Assembly (NCBI GenBank): GCA_001600635.1
Contig: BCKL01000007.1
Location: 706,303 to 770,302, forward strand
Origin: Leucosporidium creatinivorum
Taxonomy: Eukaryota > Basidiomycota > Microbotryomycetes > Leucosporidiales > Leucosporidiaceae
DNA length: 64,000 nucleotides
Reading direction: 5' to 3'
In this document: piece after piece, positions 45,979 to 56,327 of the stretch
Position numbering within the stretch: the stretch's first letter is position 1
How the letters are laid out: each line of letters opens with the position of its first letter
Translations under genes and position numbers: made by a program
Notes under the pieces: model-generated
The model's database searches: none
Seen by the model: the letters and a program-made list of their open reading frames with translations, nothing else
Told to the model about the DNA's origin: nothing

Positions 45979-48031
45979 TCACATCTTCGCATCGCGAGCG
46001 AGGAAGACGCGCTTCGAGTGAAGATGAGGCACCTGTGCGATATCGAGACCGTCAGCAGTCAATCTCTAGCCACCGATCGACCTCAGGCCAACTCACCTTC
46101 GACGGCACCTTGCTAGGATCATCGCTCGGCTTCTCCTCCCTTTTCTCAATCTCGACGTAATCGCGCTCTCCTTCTCCCACATACAGCTGACGAGGGCGCC
46201 AGATCTTGACACCGTTCTTCTGCAGCATGAGTTGGCGCCAGTGAGCGAGCCAGCCGACCACTCGGGGGATGGCGAAGAGGACGGTGAAGTAGTCGGGAGG
46301 GAAGCCGAGGGCTTGGTAGATGAGGCCAGACCAGTCTGTGTGGAAAGGAGAGGCGAGTTAGTGGGGCGCCGAGGGAGGTCGAAGGCGGATTCGGCGGGAG
46401 CTCACAATCGACGTTGGGATAAAGACGGCGAGAGACGAAGTACTCGTCGCTGATGGCAGCGTCGTGGAGAGCCATAGCAGTATCGAGGAGAGGATTCCTT
46501 CCAGTCACGGCGAAGACTTCCTCAGCGGTCCTGCAAGCAAGGAGAGGTCAGCGACCTGTCGCCGAGAAGAGCGAACAGGCTACTCACTTGCGAATGATCT
46601 TGCTGCGAGGGTCCGAAGTGCGGTAGATGCGGTGACCGAAGCCGGAGAGGACGACTTCCTTTTTCTTGACCTTCTCGAGGTAAGCAGGGACGTTCTCGGG
46701 CGAGCCGATGGCGGTGAGCATCCTAATGACAGCCTCGTTGGCACCTGTACATCAGCAGAGACGTGAGCTCAGGACCGTTACGAGTGAGATACGTCAACAA
46801 TTACTCACCTCCGTGAAGAGGGCCGTAGAGGGCAGCAGTCGCGGCGGCGACGGCAGAGTAGGGGTCGGCGAGCGACGAGCCAACCTGGAGCATAGCAGCT
46901 GCACTGCAGTTGAGCTCGTGGTCGGCGTGGAGGAGGAAAAGGATATCGAGAGCCTTGGCGATGACAGGATTCGGCCGGTAGTTGGGCTCGTTGAGGTGGT
47001 CGAGGAGGTAGAGATAGGTCTCAGTGTAGCTGAGCCCAGAGGGTGGGGCGTTGAAAGCACGGCCCTGGCGGATCCTGTAGGCCATGGCGCCGACGGTGAT
47101 GGCCTTGCCGAGAATCCTGAAGATCTGCTTGTCCATCACGGCGAGGGCTTCGGTCGTGCCCGAGCTGTAGAGCTTTTGGCCGGCGAGAGCGGGGTTGGCT
47201 TCAGGGGCGAAAGCTCCGAGAGCGGCGAAGGACGCGGTGAGGATGGACATGGGGTGAGCGTCGTACCGGAAGGCGCCGACGCTGTCAGTTAGAGGGTCAG
47301 CCTTCGGAACGACCCTTGCCGAAGCTGAAGAAGCGAAGCAAGAAGCCGACCTACATCTGCTCAACATCTCGGTGGACGTAGGTGTGGTGGAGGACCTCCT
47401 GCTCAAACAGCTTGAACTGAGGCTTAGTCGGTAGCTCGCCGTAGAGAAGAAGGAAGGCCGACTCGAGGAAGGTCGACTGCTCGGCGAGCTGTTCGATGGG
47501 GTATCCTCGGTAGCGGAGGATGCCGGCTTCTCCGTCGATGAAGGTGATGGTGGACTGGATGACGGCAGTGTTCATGAATCCTGTTGTAAGCCTCACGGTC
47601 AGCCTCGGTCGACGCCGGAGGGGGATCAAGCGGCAGCTCACCGGGGTCGTACACCCTAATGCCAGCCTCCACCTCATCCTGAGCAGAGTCTCCATCTCCT
47701 TGCTTCTTGTTGAGCTTCTTGAAAGCGGTTGCTGGGATCGAGTTGTTCTGCAGTCCGAGACGTGCCGAAGGTGGTGAGCTGTACGTCCTCAGCCGTGCTC
47801 CGTCTGCACCTCAATGCTAGGCTACAGGGAAGCAGCAGCAGCTAGGTAGAGCTCACCTCGATGTTCACCTGAATCGTCTTTCCCGTGCGATTGTCTTTGA
47901 ACCGCGGTAGATGCGAAGCGAAGGTCAGTTGGGGGAAGGTGAGCGTGCCGGCTCAGCTGGAGCTGTTCGTAGTACATACCGGTAACTGTGAGCGAGTTCT
48001 GGCTCGTTGGTGGTGCTACAGAGCGAGCCAT
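45979..48031 (-). CDS. Citrate synthase, peroxisomal/glyoxysomal type with C-terminal AKM
   Basis: Multi-exon gene from ATG at 48031 to TGA at 45979. There is no mitochondrial presequence: the protein begins [20 protein letters not shown]. Core motifs: [68 protein letters not shown] (active-site His), [13 protein letters not shown] (second active-site His), [15 protein letters not shown] and [18 protein letters not shown] (catalytic Asp). This is the bacterial/glyoxysomal subgroup rather than the animal mitochondrial one. The last intron (donor after DPSKVPSK) leads to a short exon encoding [17 protein letters not shown]. The final Ala-Lys-Met fits the PTS1 consensus, so peroxisomal function in the glyoxylate cycle or acetyl-CoA export is likely (inference). 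Confidence 0.9.
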
Positions 48032-48333
48032 TCGTTCAACGAGTACTGTGCAAGAGGCAAAGAAGCGCTGAGCGATCCCGGATCCCCCAGCCGTCTCGAC
48101 TTTCGGCGCTGGTGGGCTGAAGCCCGGGTAGGGTTCTGCCTGCTACAACTTGCCGAAGCAGCGTTAGGTCATCGACATTGGGCAGGCTGTAGCATTTCAG
48201 AGCCCGTCCTGGACCGAGAGCATCTCGGCGATGTAAAGTCGGAAAGGAGGCTTGCTCGAACCGCTCCTCCGCGAAGCTCAGCCCTGCGCTCTTCTCCTCC
48301 GCTCCCAACCCTCTTGACTTCACCTACAGAATC

Positions 48334-49204
48334 AGTGAGTAGTCTACAGCCTGTCAGCCTGTGCTAGCGTACTACAGAGCTGACCCTCTGCTCTCCTACA
48401 TAGTGACGTCCTCGCAATCGCTCGCTCAAGCTGCACTCAGCAGGCGCGGCCTCTACAATGTCGTGTGAGTGCAGAAGATGATAGCAGAGATCACTATAGG
48501 GCTAACAAGACTCTCCTACAGCCTCGGCACCGTCGCTGGTACCACCATCTGGCATTCGTTCATCAACGGACCTGTGAGCCGCTCGTCCACCTCCCTTCAA
48601 GCGCCTACAGAGCTGATCCGACCCTCCTACAACAGATCGCCTACAAGAACTTGCCCCGTCAGCAGTTTGGCAACTTGCAGTCTAAGCTGTTCCCTCCCTT
48701 CTTCGCCCTTCAAACCGGAGGCAGCGCGCTGCTCCTCGTCCTGTACAGTCGCGCCCACAAGCTGCTCCGCTCCGACCTCAACACCTGGCTCTTGAGTGGT
48801 ATGGGACTCGCCGGACTGCTCAACCTTACCCTCGTCGGACCTTGGACAACTAGTAAGGCGATCTTGAGCGCCGAGGCGGGGGCTTCGCAATGAGAGCTGA
48901 CCATCGCTCTTCTTGCACGGCTGCACAGAGATCATGAAGCGCCGACACCGTCTCGAGCGATTGGAGGGCACCACCTACGACGCCCCTGATGCCCCAGTGA
49001 GCTTCCTACAGCTTCTCATCTGCCGCGTGAATGCGTCTCGGTGCTGACCCTTCTCTCGCTCTCTCCTCGCAGCTTTCGTCCCAGATGGCCGCGCTCAACA
49101 AGAGCTTCGCCATCGCACACTCGGTTTCCTCCCTCCTCAACCTCGGCTTCCTCGGTGCATCAGTCAGCCTGGCGCTGCTCGTCGGAGAGTACGGCCTCGT
49201 CTGA
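48334..49204 (+). CDS. TMEM205-like (DUF4149) membrane protein, start codon split by an intron
   Basis: Coding exons: 48334 (A only), 48404-48464, 48522-48573, 48636-48852, 48929-48996 and 49073-49204, 176 codons plus stop. The joined start gives MTSSQSLAQAALSRRGLYNV. Four hydrophobic segments follow: LGTVAGTTIWHSFINGP, then FFALQTGGSALLLVLY, TWLLSGMGLAGLLNLTLV with GPWTT, and SVSSLLNLGFLGASVSLALL near the end. The GTTIWHSF segment, the FPxFFALQTG loop, GPWTT and the KIMKRRHRLERLEG loop are typical of TMEM205-like proteins. In the first intron the only ATG options would lose the conserved N-terminus. Function of fungal members is unclear. Confidence 0.85.
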
Positions 49205-49441
49205 GCAAGAACTCGGGCGAGCCTTGCGGAACGATTGGGAGACTCTAGCAGCACCCGGACGCTGTTGTACATACGCAACGAGCAATATGTATACACGATC
49301 ACGCCTTCTCTGCCGCCGCGATACTCTCCCCACTCGGCTTTTGTTCGAGGTTCCCTTTGTGCCCTTTCCCCCTTCCTCCTTCGCGTTTCGTCTCGTCTCT
49401 CTTGCTCTCCGTTTCGCATTCACAACTCGACAGACGACAAT

Positions 49442-50537
49442 ATGAGCAGCTCTCCCAAGTTCCAAGTCATCGGCGCCGGTCTTCCTCGCACTGGTGAGCT
49501 TTCCCCCTTTCGCGTCTCCCACCTCCGAGCTCGCTAACTTCCTCCTGCGCATCAACAAACAGGAACTGCCTCGCTGCGAGAAGCTCTCCAGATTCTCGAC
49601 TTTGGCCCTACAACGCACATGTTCGAATGCTGGAACTCTGCCGAGCTCAGCAAGCAGTGGATGGTCGCTTGTCGTCGTATCGCCGAGGGCGACAAGAATG
49701 TCGACTTGCGCCCATTGGTAGAGGGCTGCGGGAGCGGAGTGGATACTCCAGTGTCGGACGTCTTCATCGAGCTCGCGGAGCAGTTCCCCGAGGCCAAGGT
49801 GAGTACCGAGCAAGATTGGAGTCCAAACGCCGAACGAGATTGAAGCTGACCCGCTTCGCTACAGGTCGTCCTCACGCATCGACCAGCGAAAGAGTGGTTC
49901 AAGTCTTACTGCACCATGTCGTCGAGCCTGGGGTCAAGTTACGCGTTCTGGGTCTACTGGATTCCCGAGGTGAGTCGAGCTTCCCATCCCGGCTTCGAGT
50001 CTCTAGGCTGACTCTTCCGCTGCCTGCAGTGCTATTGGCAGAGGCAGATGTCGATGAGGGGCATTTTACCTCTCTGGCTGAGCAAGTACGGCTCGTTCGG
50101 CGAGCACATGATGGCCGCTCGCATCGAAGAAGCCAAGAAGAAGTGAGTCGCTCGCTCGGCTCGACGCAGCCTCAGCTGACGAAGCTCTCGCACGACAGCA
50201 TCCCCGCCGAGCGACTACTCATGTTTCAAGTGCAGGAAGGATGGGAGCCACTCTGCAAAGTTCGTTGTCTCGCCTTCGAGAGCTAGCGCCGAAGCTGATC
50301 TCGCTTTCTTCGCAGTTTCTCAACGTCCCCATTCCCAACCAGCCTTTCCCTCGCGTCAACGACACCAACGCCGTCGCTTCTTACATCCACGATAAAGTGA
50401 AGGCTGTACGTTCGCACCTCGCTTGCAAGCAACTCGGCGCCGAGGCTGACCCTTTCTTCGCGCAGGGACGTCGACGCTGGTTCTGGGTGCTCGCCGGACT
50501 GTCGGCTGCTATGACAGCCTACTACTGGGTGCGATAG
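49442..50537 (+). CDS. Sulfotransferase-fold P-loop protein with C-terminal membrane anchor
   Basis: About six exons from ATG at 49442 to TAG at 50537. The N-terminus KFQVIGAGLPRTGTASLREA is the PAPS-binding-loop pattern of the fungal sulfotransferase-like family. Next come EAKVVLTHRPAKEWFKSYC (3'-phosphate-binding region), YGSFGEHMMAARIEEAKKN, ERLLMFQVQEGWEPLCKFL and VPIPNQPFPRVND, all in the usual order. The C-terminus GRRRWFWVLAGLSAAMTAYY is a tail anchor or short membrane helix. Many fungal members are of unknown substrate, and some may not be active sulfotransferases. Family confidence is good; activity unknown. Confidence 0.87.
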
Positions 50538-50649
50538 ATTTGGATTGGAAGGGTGACGGAATGCAGCTGTCGTTCTCTTCCCTGCGCTCGTCGGTTTCGA
50601 CCGTCCTGCTCCTTGCTACGCTGTCCTTCCTCCATGTCTCCACCACTCT

Positions 50650-51451
50650 TCATCCTTCGTAGAAATCGACTCGCACCTTCTCAGTGACTCCAGGGCCATA
50701 GTCGAGCAGCCATGAGGTGCGGTTGATCCGATTCGTGTCGACCCCATGCGCTGACCGTGGAAGATCCACCGGTCCAGAGGGTTGTGGACGTGTTTATAGT
50801 GAGGATGGGCTGTGGATCACCGCATCAGCTATCTGCCAATCGACCCTTCTAGTCGAATGGGACTCACCGCCGAGCGTGACCATATGCACCGTGCCGAGGC
50901 CCCCCTTGGCTGGTCGTGGGAGTGTCAGCCATGGATAAGTTGCACCCTCGACGTCCCTCTCGGCCAGTATGGTTGCTTTGCCGATCTGAATGCACGGGAG
51001 GTCGTCTACAGCAGAGCACAAGATTAGGTTCGAGGCTCGGCGCAAGTTCGGCGAAAGCTCAAAGAGCCTACCCTTCCGTCGCAGACTTATGAACTCGCCC
51101 AGCCAGAGTCTGTCGTGTCTCTGCATGCTGTCAAGTATCAGCAGCGAGCTCCCTTCGAGCAAGAACTACGCCGAGCTGCGCCGAGGGAGGGGGAAGCGGC
51201 CCAGCGTGACGGCTTGCGGGACTCACAGGGATCTCGTGCTGTTGTAAGGACTGGTCGATGGTGGACACCATCCATCGGATGCGCTCTAGCAGCATGGATA
51301 GGTCCTCCTCCTTACCCGTCTGAAGGCCTCGCCTAAATTGTCGCTCGAGATCGGGCAAATGGTGGTGCCCGCTGACACCGGCGGTGTACTCGGGTGGCGG
51401 TGGAGAGAAGCGCCGATCTTGGGACCTTCCCTCAGCAACCGCGTCGTCCAT
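50650..51451 (-). CDS. Orphan small protein, function unknown
   Basis: Four exons from ATG at 51451 to TGA at 50650, about 170 residues. The first encodes MDDAVAEGRSQDRRFSPPPP and an amphipathic helix LSMLLERIRWMVSTIDQSLQ. A second short exon encodes MQRHDRLWLGEFISLRRK. The third encodes DLPCIQIGKATILAERDVEG and ATYPWLTLPRP. A last exon, reached by an intron of about 117 nt with no strong branch site, gives TNRINRTSWLLDYGPGVTEK and ends VRVDFYEG. The final acceptor was chosen because other acceptors give unlikely peptides. I recognise no family. Its neighbour at 51685-53227 is also an orphan on the same strand and ends 233 bp upstream. Confidence 0.5.
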
Positions 51452-51684
51452 AACGGGAGACTGATGCGAAGACGAGGAAGGCAAGAGCGGCCGAGCTGAG
51501 CACGAGAAATTGGCCTTCTCCGAGGAGCAGTGCAGGAGCCAGGTTTTTCCAAAAAGAAACGTTTTCCAGCGACATCTCCGTGAGCCGTACCAGCGCAAAG
51601 ACGGTCGGGAACGGTTCTCAGCATTTCGCCGAAACTCATCACCGAACTCGTTGGTTCGCTTTTAACTCATCTTTAACTCTAACC

Positions 51685-53227
51685 TCATTCCTTCCACCTT
51701 CCATCTCTGCCCTCCTTGAAAACTCTAGGCGTTCGTCCTTTCCCCAGCGACTCGAACTGATACACTTCGACCTCGTCGTTCGCTCCCGCCCGCGAGTGAG
51801 GCTCGAACGGGGTCCTGTAAGCGAAAGTGACCAAGATCCCATGCCTAGGAAGTCCAGCACCCTTCAACGACCACTTGGTGGCGATCTCGCGAGAGATATT
51901 GGGGAAGGTGGCCGGGCCCCGGTTGGAGCGACGATGGTGGCCGACCCTGCGAGGAGCGAGCTAGTGTGAGAACAGAAAAGCGTGGACGAGTAAGGAGCTC
52001 AACCCACCTGCTGAGAAAAGTCCACACGTCGGGCGGAAAGTTTTTGAAGGGTCGCTTGCCTATGAAACAAGCGCCGAAATGAGCGCCGAAATGAGCGCCG
52101 AGATGAGCGCCGAGAACGACGAGCGGCACAGAGAGCGGCAGGACTCACCAGAGCTATCTTGAAGGTCCTTAATCTCGACCTTGATCACTCGTGTACCATT
52201 TGCTCCCCATGCTCGCCTAGTCTTGAGAGCCAGACGGTCCGGCAGCATGTGGAGGGGGACAATCTCTCCCGGTGCTCCTGTTGTAAGCGACGCAAGGGTG
52301 ACGTTGATCCAGATACCGTCCCCCTTCGCTAAGACTTCTTGAATGTCGTCTTGTGCATGGTCCCGCCCAGCGCCTCCCTCATCTTCGACGTCCAAGGCTG
52401 CATCGCCGGGGGGAAAGGTCAGTGATCACGAAGGACAGAGGAAGACCCTGCGCGAGACTTCGACCTACATGGCGGCCTTGGGGATTCTACAGGAGAACTT
52501 AGAAATGAGTAACTTGCTCGCGAGCATATCAAAGCGAGTGCAAGGCCACTTACGAAGCTGGCCGACATCGAACGAACGAAGTTTAGTCCCTCGTAAAGTG
52601 ACACCTCGATTGTTGAGGATCTCGGGAAGTCGTCGAATCCGCATTGCAAGGTGCGGATGACTGGTCGTCGTTGGCAGTGGTGGTGGATCCGAAGCGCCTC
52701 GAAGTCGCCTGAAGAAGGAAGGCCGCCGAGGACTGAGGTTTGGAGCGGGGCCGACTGTGGTGTGTGTGGAGTGGCGGAAGTCAGCATGCTATATTGAGCA
52801 AGGAAGAAGAGAGCGAGGGTGTACCTTCGAAGACCTCGCTGCTCTGTGGGTACGGCGGAAGCTCGTCGACCACCGGCGCATCTAGTGGGTTCGGCGCTAG
52901 CATTGGCGCCGCCGCCGACGGAGCTGGTCCTGCCGTACCATCTTGAGACTCCCGACGACCATGTGACCCAGCATGGTTGTAAAAGGCGGACGGCGACTTC
53001 TCGGTGTTCCTCGTTGACGACCGAGTTGGGATGTTGAGAGCCGAACTTGAAGTGACTTGAGGTGCCGTCGTAGGGCGCGAGCGGCCTGGTGTGTTGCTTC
53101 CATCGTGGGAGTTTCGAGCTGAGATCGACGGTCGAGGAGAAGCCCAGCCCTCGAGGGCGCCCGAGTCGAAGAGGTGACGAGCGAGTCTGTCTGACTGGCC
53201 CGACCGAGCCGAGTTTGGGCGCGACAT
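51685..53227 (-). CDS. Orphan protein with disordered N-terminus, function unknown
   Basis: Six exons from ATG at 53227 (first exon to 52825) to TGA at 51685, about 390 residues. The N-terminal 135 residues are Ser/Pro/Asn-rich and disordered (MSRPNSARSGQSDRLARHLF...). An arginine-rich block, MRIRRLPEILNNRGVTLRGT, follows. An 18-nt exon (52469-52486) leads to GDGIWINVTLASLTTGAPGE, VPLHMLPDRLALKTRRAW and TRVIKVEIKDLQDSSG. The last exon encodes GLPRHGILVTFAYRTPFEP and VEVYQFESLGKGRTPRVF. The structured part is beta-strand-like. The frame is open well upstream of 53227, so a longer start is possible. Intron 52060-52148 is more than half filled by a 12-bp tandem repeat. Confidence 0.5.
52071..52118. 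repeat. Four copies of a 12-bp tandem repeat inside an intron
   Basis: Units GCGCCGAAATGA, GCGCCGAAATGA, GCGCCGAGATGA and GCGCCGAGAACG (plus-strand reading) lie head to tail. They sit within the 89-nt intron of the orphan gene at 51685-53227. On the transcribed strand each copy carries CTCGGCGC or TTCGGCGC, the motif that recurs in other introns of this window. Confidence 0.95.
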
Positions 53228-53527
53228 GAAGCGTCGCAGCCCAGAAAGGTCGAGGGTGTACCGTGAGTGGTAGTTGAAGACGAAGGGAGACCTAGGAGGT
53301 CGAGTAAGAAGCCAAAGAACGAGACAGAAGTCGAAGGGAGACGACGAGGAAAAAGCCAAGTCCGAGGAACCCCCTCTTTCAGTCGCTCCGCCCGGCAAAG
53401 TCCGGATGTAGGTGAGTAGCAGAGCGAACACGCGGCCAAGCTGTAGTACTTTAGCTCGGATCAAGACCTCTCCGACCTTTCTCGACTAGGTTCGGCGATG
53501 ATTGCTATGGCACGAGCTTGATTGCTA

Positions 53528-56132
53528 TCAGGCCTGAGGAGGCTGCTGCTGCGAACCCTTCTTCTTGGCTCGAATCTTGACAAACTTGGACAGCATCACA
53601 TCCACCTGCTTGACGACGTCCTCGCTCGTGAGCCATGCGCGGCAGTCGTCGGGACCGGCAGAAGGGTGAGCGAGCTGGAACTCGACGACGAGGCCGATGA
53701 TGGAGGCCATGGCGGGAGAGCCTTTGGTCGAGGGAAGGAGCTCGTTGATTTGCTTGCCCTGTGCGGTGGGAGAGCAAGCGAGGGACGGGCGGGCGAAGGT
53801 AGGGGGGAAGGGAGAGAAGAGGAGCGATGAAGTGAGGGCGAGGGCGAGGGCGAGGTCGAAGCGGGCAAGAAGAGGGAACGGAAGGATAGGGCAGATCAGT
53901 TGGCAAGTAGAGGTCAGCTAGAGCGACTACTCACGTCCAGCAGGGGAGCGTTGAAGGCGAGGGTCTCGAGTCGATAGCCGAGCGCTCGGTCGATGAAGCG
54001 ATTGTAGGCGGCGATGAGTGCCTCGGCTCGTGTTCGGTCTGGTAAAGGCGAGGCATATAAGTTCGTGATCTGCGAACGACGTTAAGCGAGCCGTGGACAC
54101 TCACCTGCACCAGCGTCAACGATGTCAACGACAAGACTCCAGAACAAGCTCACGTTCCACCGCGAGTGGAGCATGTCGTGCACGGAGGGGTTCCTCAGCA
54201 GTAGACCTAGATCGTGTGGGGTGAGTGAATCAGCTCCTCGTTTCCTGGCTACCGCGAGCTCGGCTCACCCATCTCTGCTCTCTCGCTCTCTCGCTCGATC
54301 GCTCCCTCTCCCGCAAGCTTCTGCACCCCCTCACTGAGAAGCATCTGCGCCTCCCTCGCTTTCCTCACCCACACCCAATCCGCCGTCGGTCCCTTGATGC
54401 CATCCCTCACGACCTTTTCGCCAATCCAAACCGTCTTCTTCTTCTCGACCACCTCGAGATCCCTCAACGGCAGCAGACCCGAGCAGAGGTAGAGTCGCTT
54501 GATAGTGGTAGGGTACACCTCGTTCAGTGCTGTCGCGGAAGGGTATGGGTCGTGGTGAGCGTCGGAGGAGTCGGAGAACGGGACGACGGTGAGTTGGAGG
54601 AGAGGGTGGAGCAGTGGTGTGGAGGTGTGGAGAAGGTCGGAGACGACTTGAGCGGCGAGAAGAGAGGTGGAGTGGTTTGGTGGTGCTGTTGGGGACGTGG
54701 GGTCGGAGACGGAGGTAACTTGCGAGGGGTCGTAGAGGAAGATGAGAGGATGGAGCTTGAGTCGGTCAATGAGCTCCATGGCGTAGAGAGGATCGCGGCC
54801 TTTGTGGCAAAGAGGCGGAGTCAGCGTCCGGGTTCGGAAGCGAAGGAGGCGACGGGCAGCCTCACCGAGCAGCATCTTCTCCAACTCCATCCCAACTCGC
54901 TCCCGACTGATCTTTTTGGGGTCCCGCAGAGCAGCCTACAGAGTGCACGAGATCAGCTTGAGAATCGGTGCGAACGCAGAGGACACCCACTCGAATCTCC
55001 TCCCTCTCGATCGCCTCAACCAGATCCTCATTCAGCACGAACTCCTTGCCGAACCGCGCTGCGAATCGTACGGCCCTCACGACCCGTAACGGATCATCAT
55101 GGAACGTCCTGAAGGGCTCTAGCGGTGTGCGAATGCGCTTCTGCTGACCGGGAACCAAGCCGAGATCGGCGAGACCCTTGCCGGTCTGGTCCTCGATTTG
55201 GCCGGTGCGGAGGTTGTAGAAGAGGGCGTTGATGGTGAGGTCACGTCGTTCGGCGTCCTCGACTGGACTTCCGAAGGCCTGTAGCGTCATTGGAGATCAG
55301 CGACGGCAATACCGGCTTCTGAGAGGGCGAGACGAACCACTGTCGGGATCCTGCTGCCCTCGGTGTAGACCTCCTGGCCACGTTGCTGCACCCAGTCGAC
55401 AGAGAGGTCGCAGACCATCGCCGTGGCCGTCTCGAGATGCTTCGACTGCTCTGGCTTGGCTTCAATCTTGGTGAGCTTGCCCATCTGCGAGGAAGAAGTG
55501 TCAACCTTAGTCGAGCAGGCTGGTGAGACTTGCACGTACCAGCTCGCGATGACCGACGGTATCGAGGTACCTCTCGAAGAGCATAGCGAACTTGAGGCCA
55601 GTAATGGGGTCGGGCGAGGTGGAGACGTCGATGTCGTCGGACTCGCGACCGAGGAGCTACAAGGAGGGGAAGCCGTGGGTCAGCAAGGGCCCGAGCAGGT
55701 AGCATAACACTACAGGTCGCCAGATCTCCGAGCTCTCCGCTGTGCTGTAGCTCCTCGACCGAGCCGAAGCCGAGAGGCGGGCTTCGCGACGAGTCGCTCG
55801 GCGTAAGCTCTCCGACTCACCTTGTCTCGTACCCAGCCTCCAGCGATCCTCAGCTCAACCTTCTCACTCCCTCTGAGCCCTCCAATCCAGTTGCCTGCCT
55901 CGTCCTTGAGCCTGAGCTTGTCGACCTCCTCTGGATGCTGGTCGACCCAGTCTGCGCACTGTACGAGCAGAGTCGCGAGTTTCTGCTCGTTGGGGTTGAG
56001 GGAGATGGTCGGCATGGAAGCTGCCATGGCGTAACAGCGGTGAAATGAGAGCTGCTGAGGAGTTGAACGAGCGAGGAGTTGACGGGGAAGGAGCGCGGTC
56101 GTGTGTCGTAAGAAGCGTAGGCCTGGCAGCAT
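53528..56132 (-). CDS. CCA1: CCA-adding enzyme (tRNA nucleotidyltransferase)
   Basis: About ten exons. TGA is at 53528. Two in-frame starts are plausible, 56132 and 56027. The catalytic head reads RIAGGWVRDKLLGRESDDID with V after it (GGxVRD and DxD motifs, split by an intron). Next come EAKPEQSKHLETATAMVCDL, RRDLTINALFYNL (RRD motif) and GLADLGLVPGQQKRIRTPLE, then DDPLRVVRAVRFAARFGKEF. The neck/body has SRERVGMELEKMLLG and RDPLYAMELIDRLKLHPLIF. The longer start adds MLPGLRFLRHTTALLPRQLL and ARSTPQQLSFHRCYA, an Arg-rich leader without acidic residues and with the look of a mitochondrial presequence. Starting at 56027 gives the cytosolic/nuclear form. Yeast CCA1 uses the same two-start strategy. 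Confidence 0.93.
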
Positions 56133-56327
56133 CAAGTGGCTGCAGCGAGCGAAGATCTGCAGGTCGTCTGGTGCGCCGGCCCTGCTGCTAAGTCGTGTCG
56201 AGTCGAGGTCAAAGTTGGTCGAGAAGCAGGTGCGGAACTCAGAAAAGGCGCGGCGCCGACGAGCTTGCTTTCGCTTCGACGTCTTCCTGCTGCTCATCTC
56301 GCTCGACTCTAGAAACCTACAGCAACC

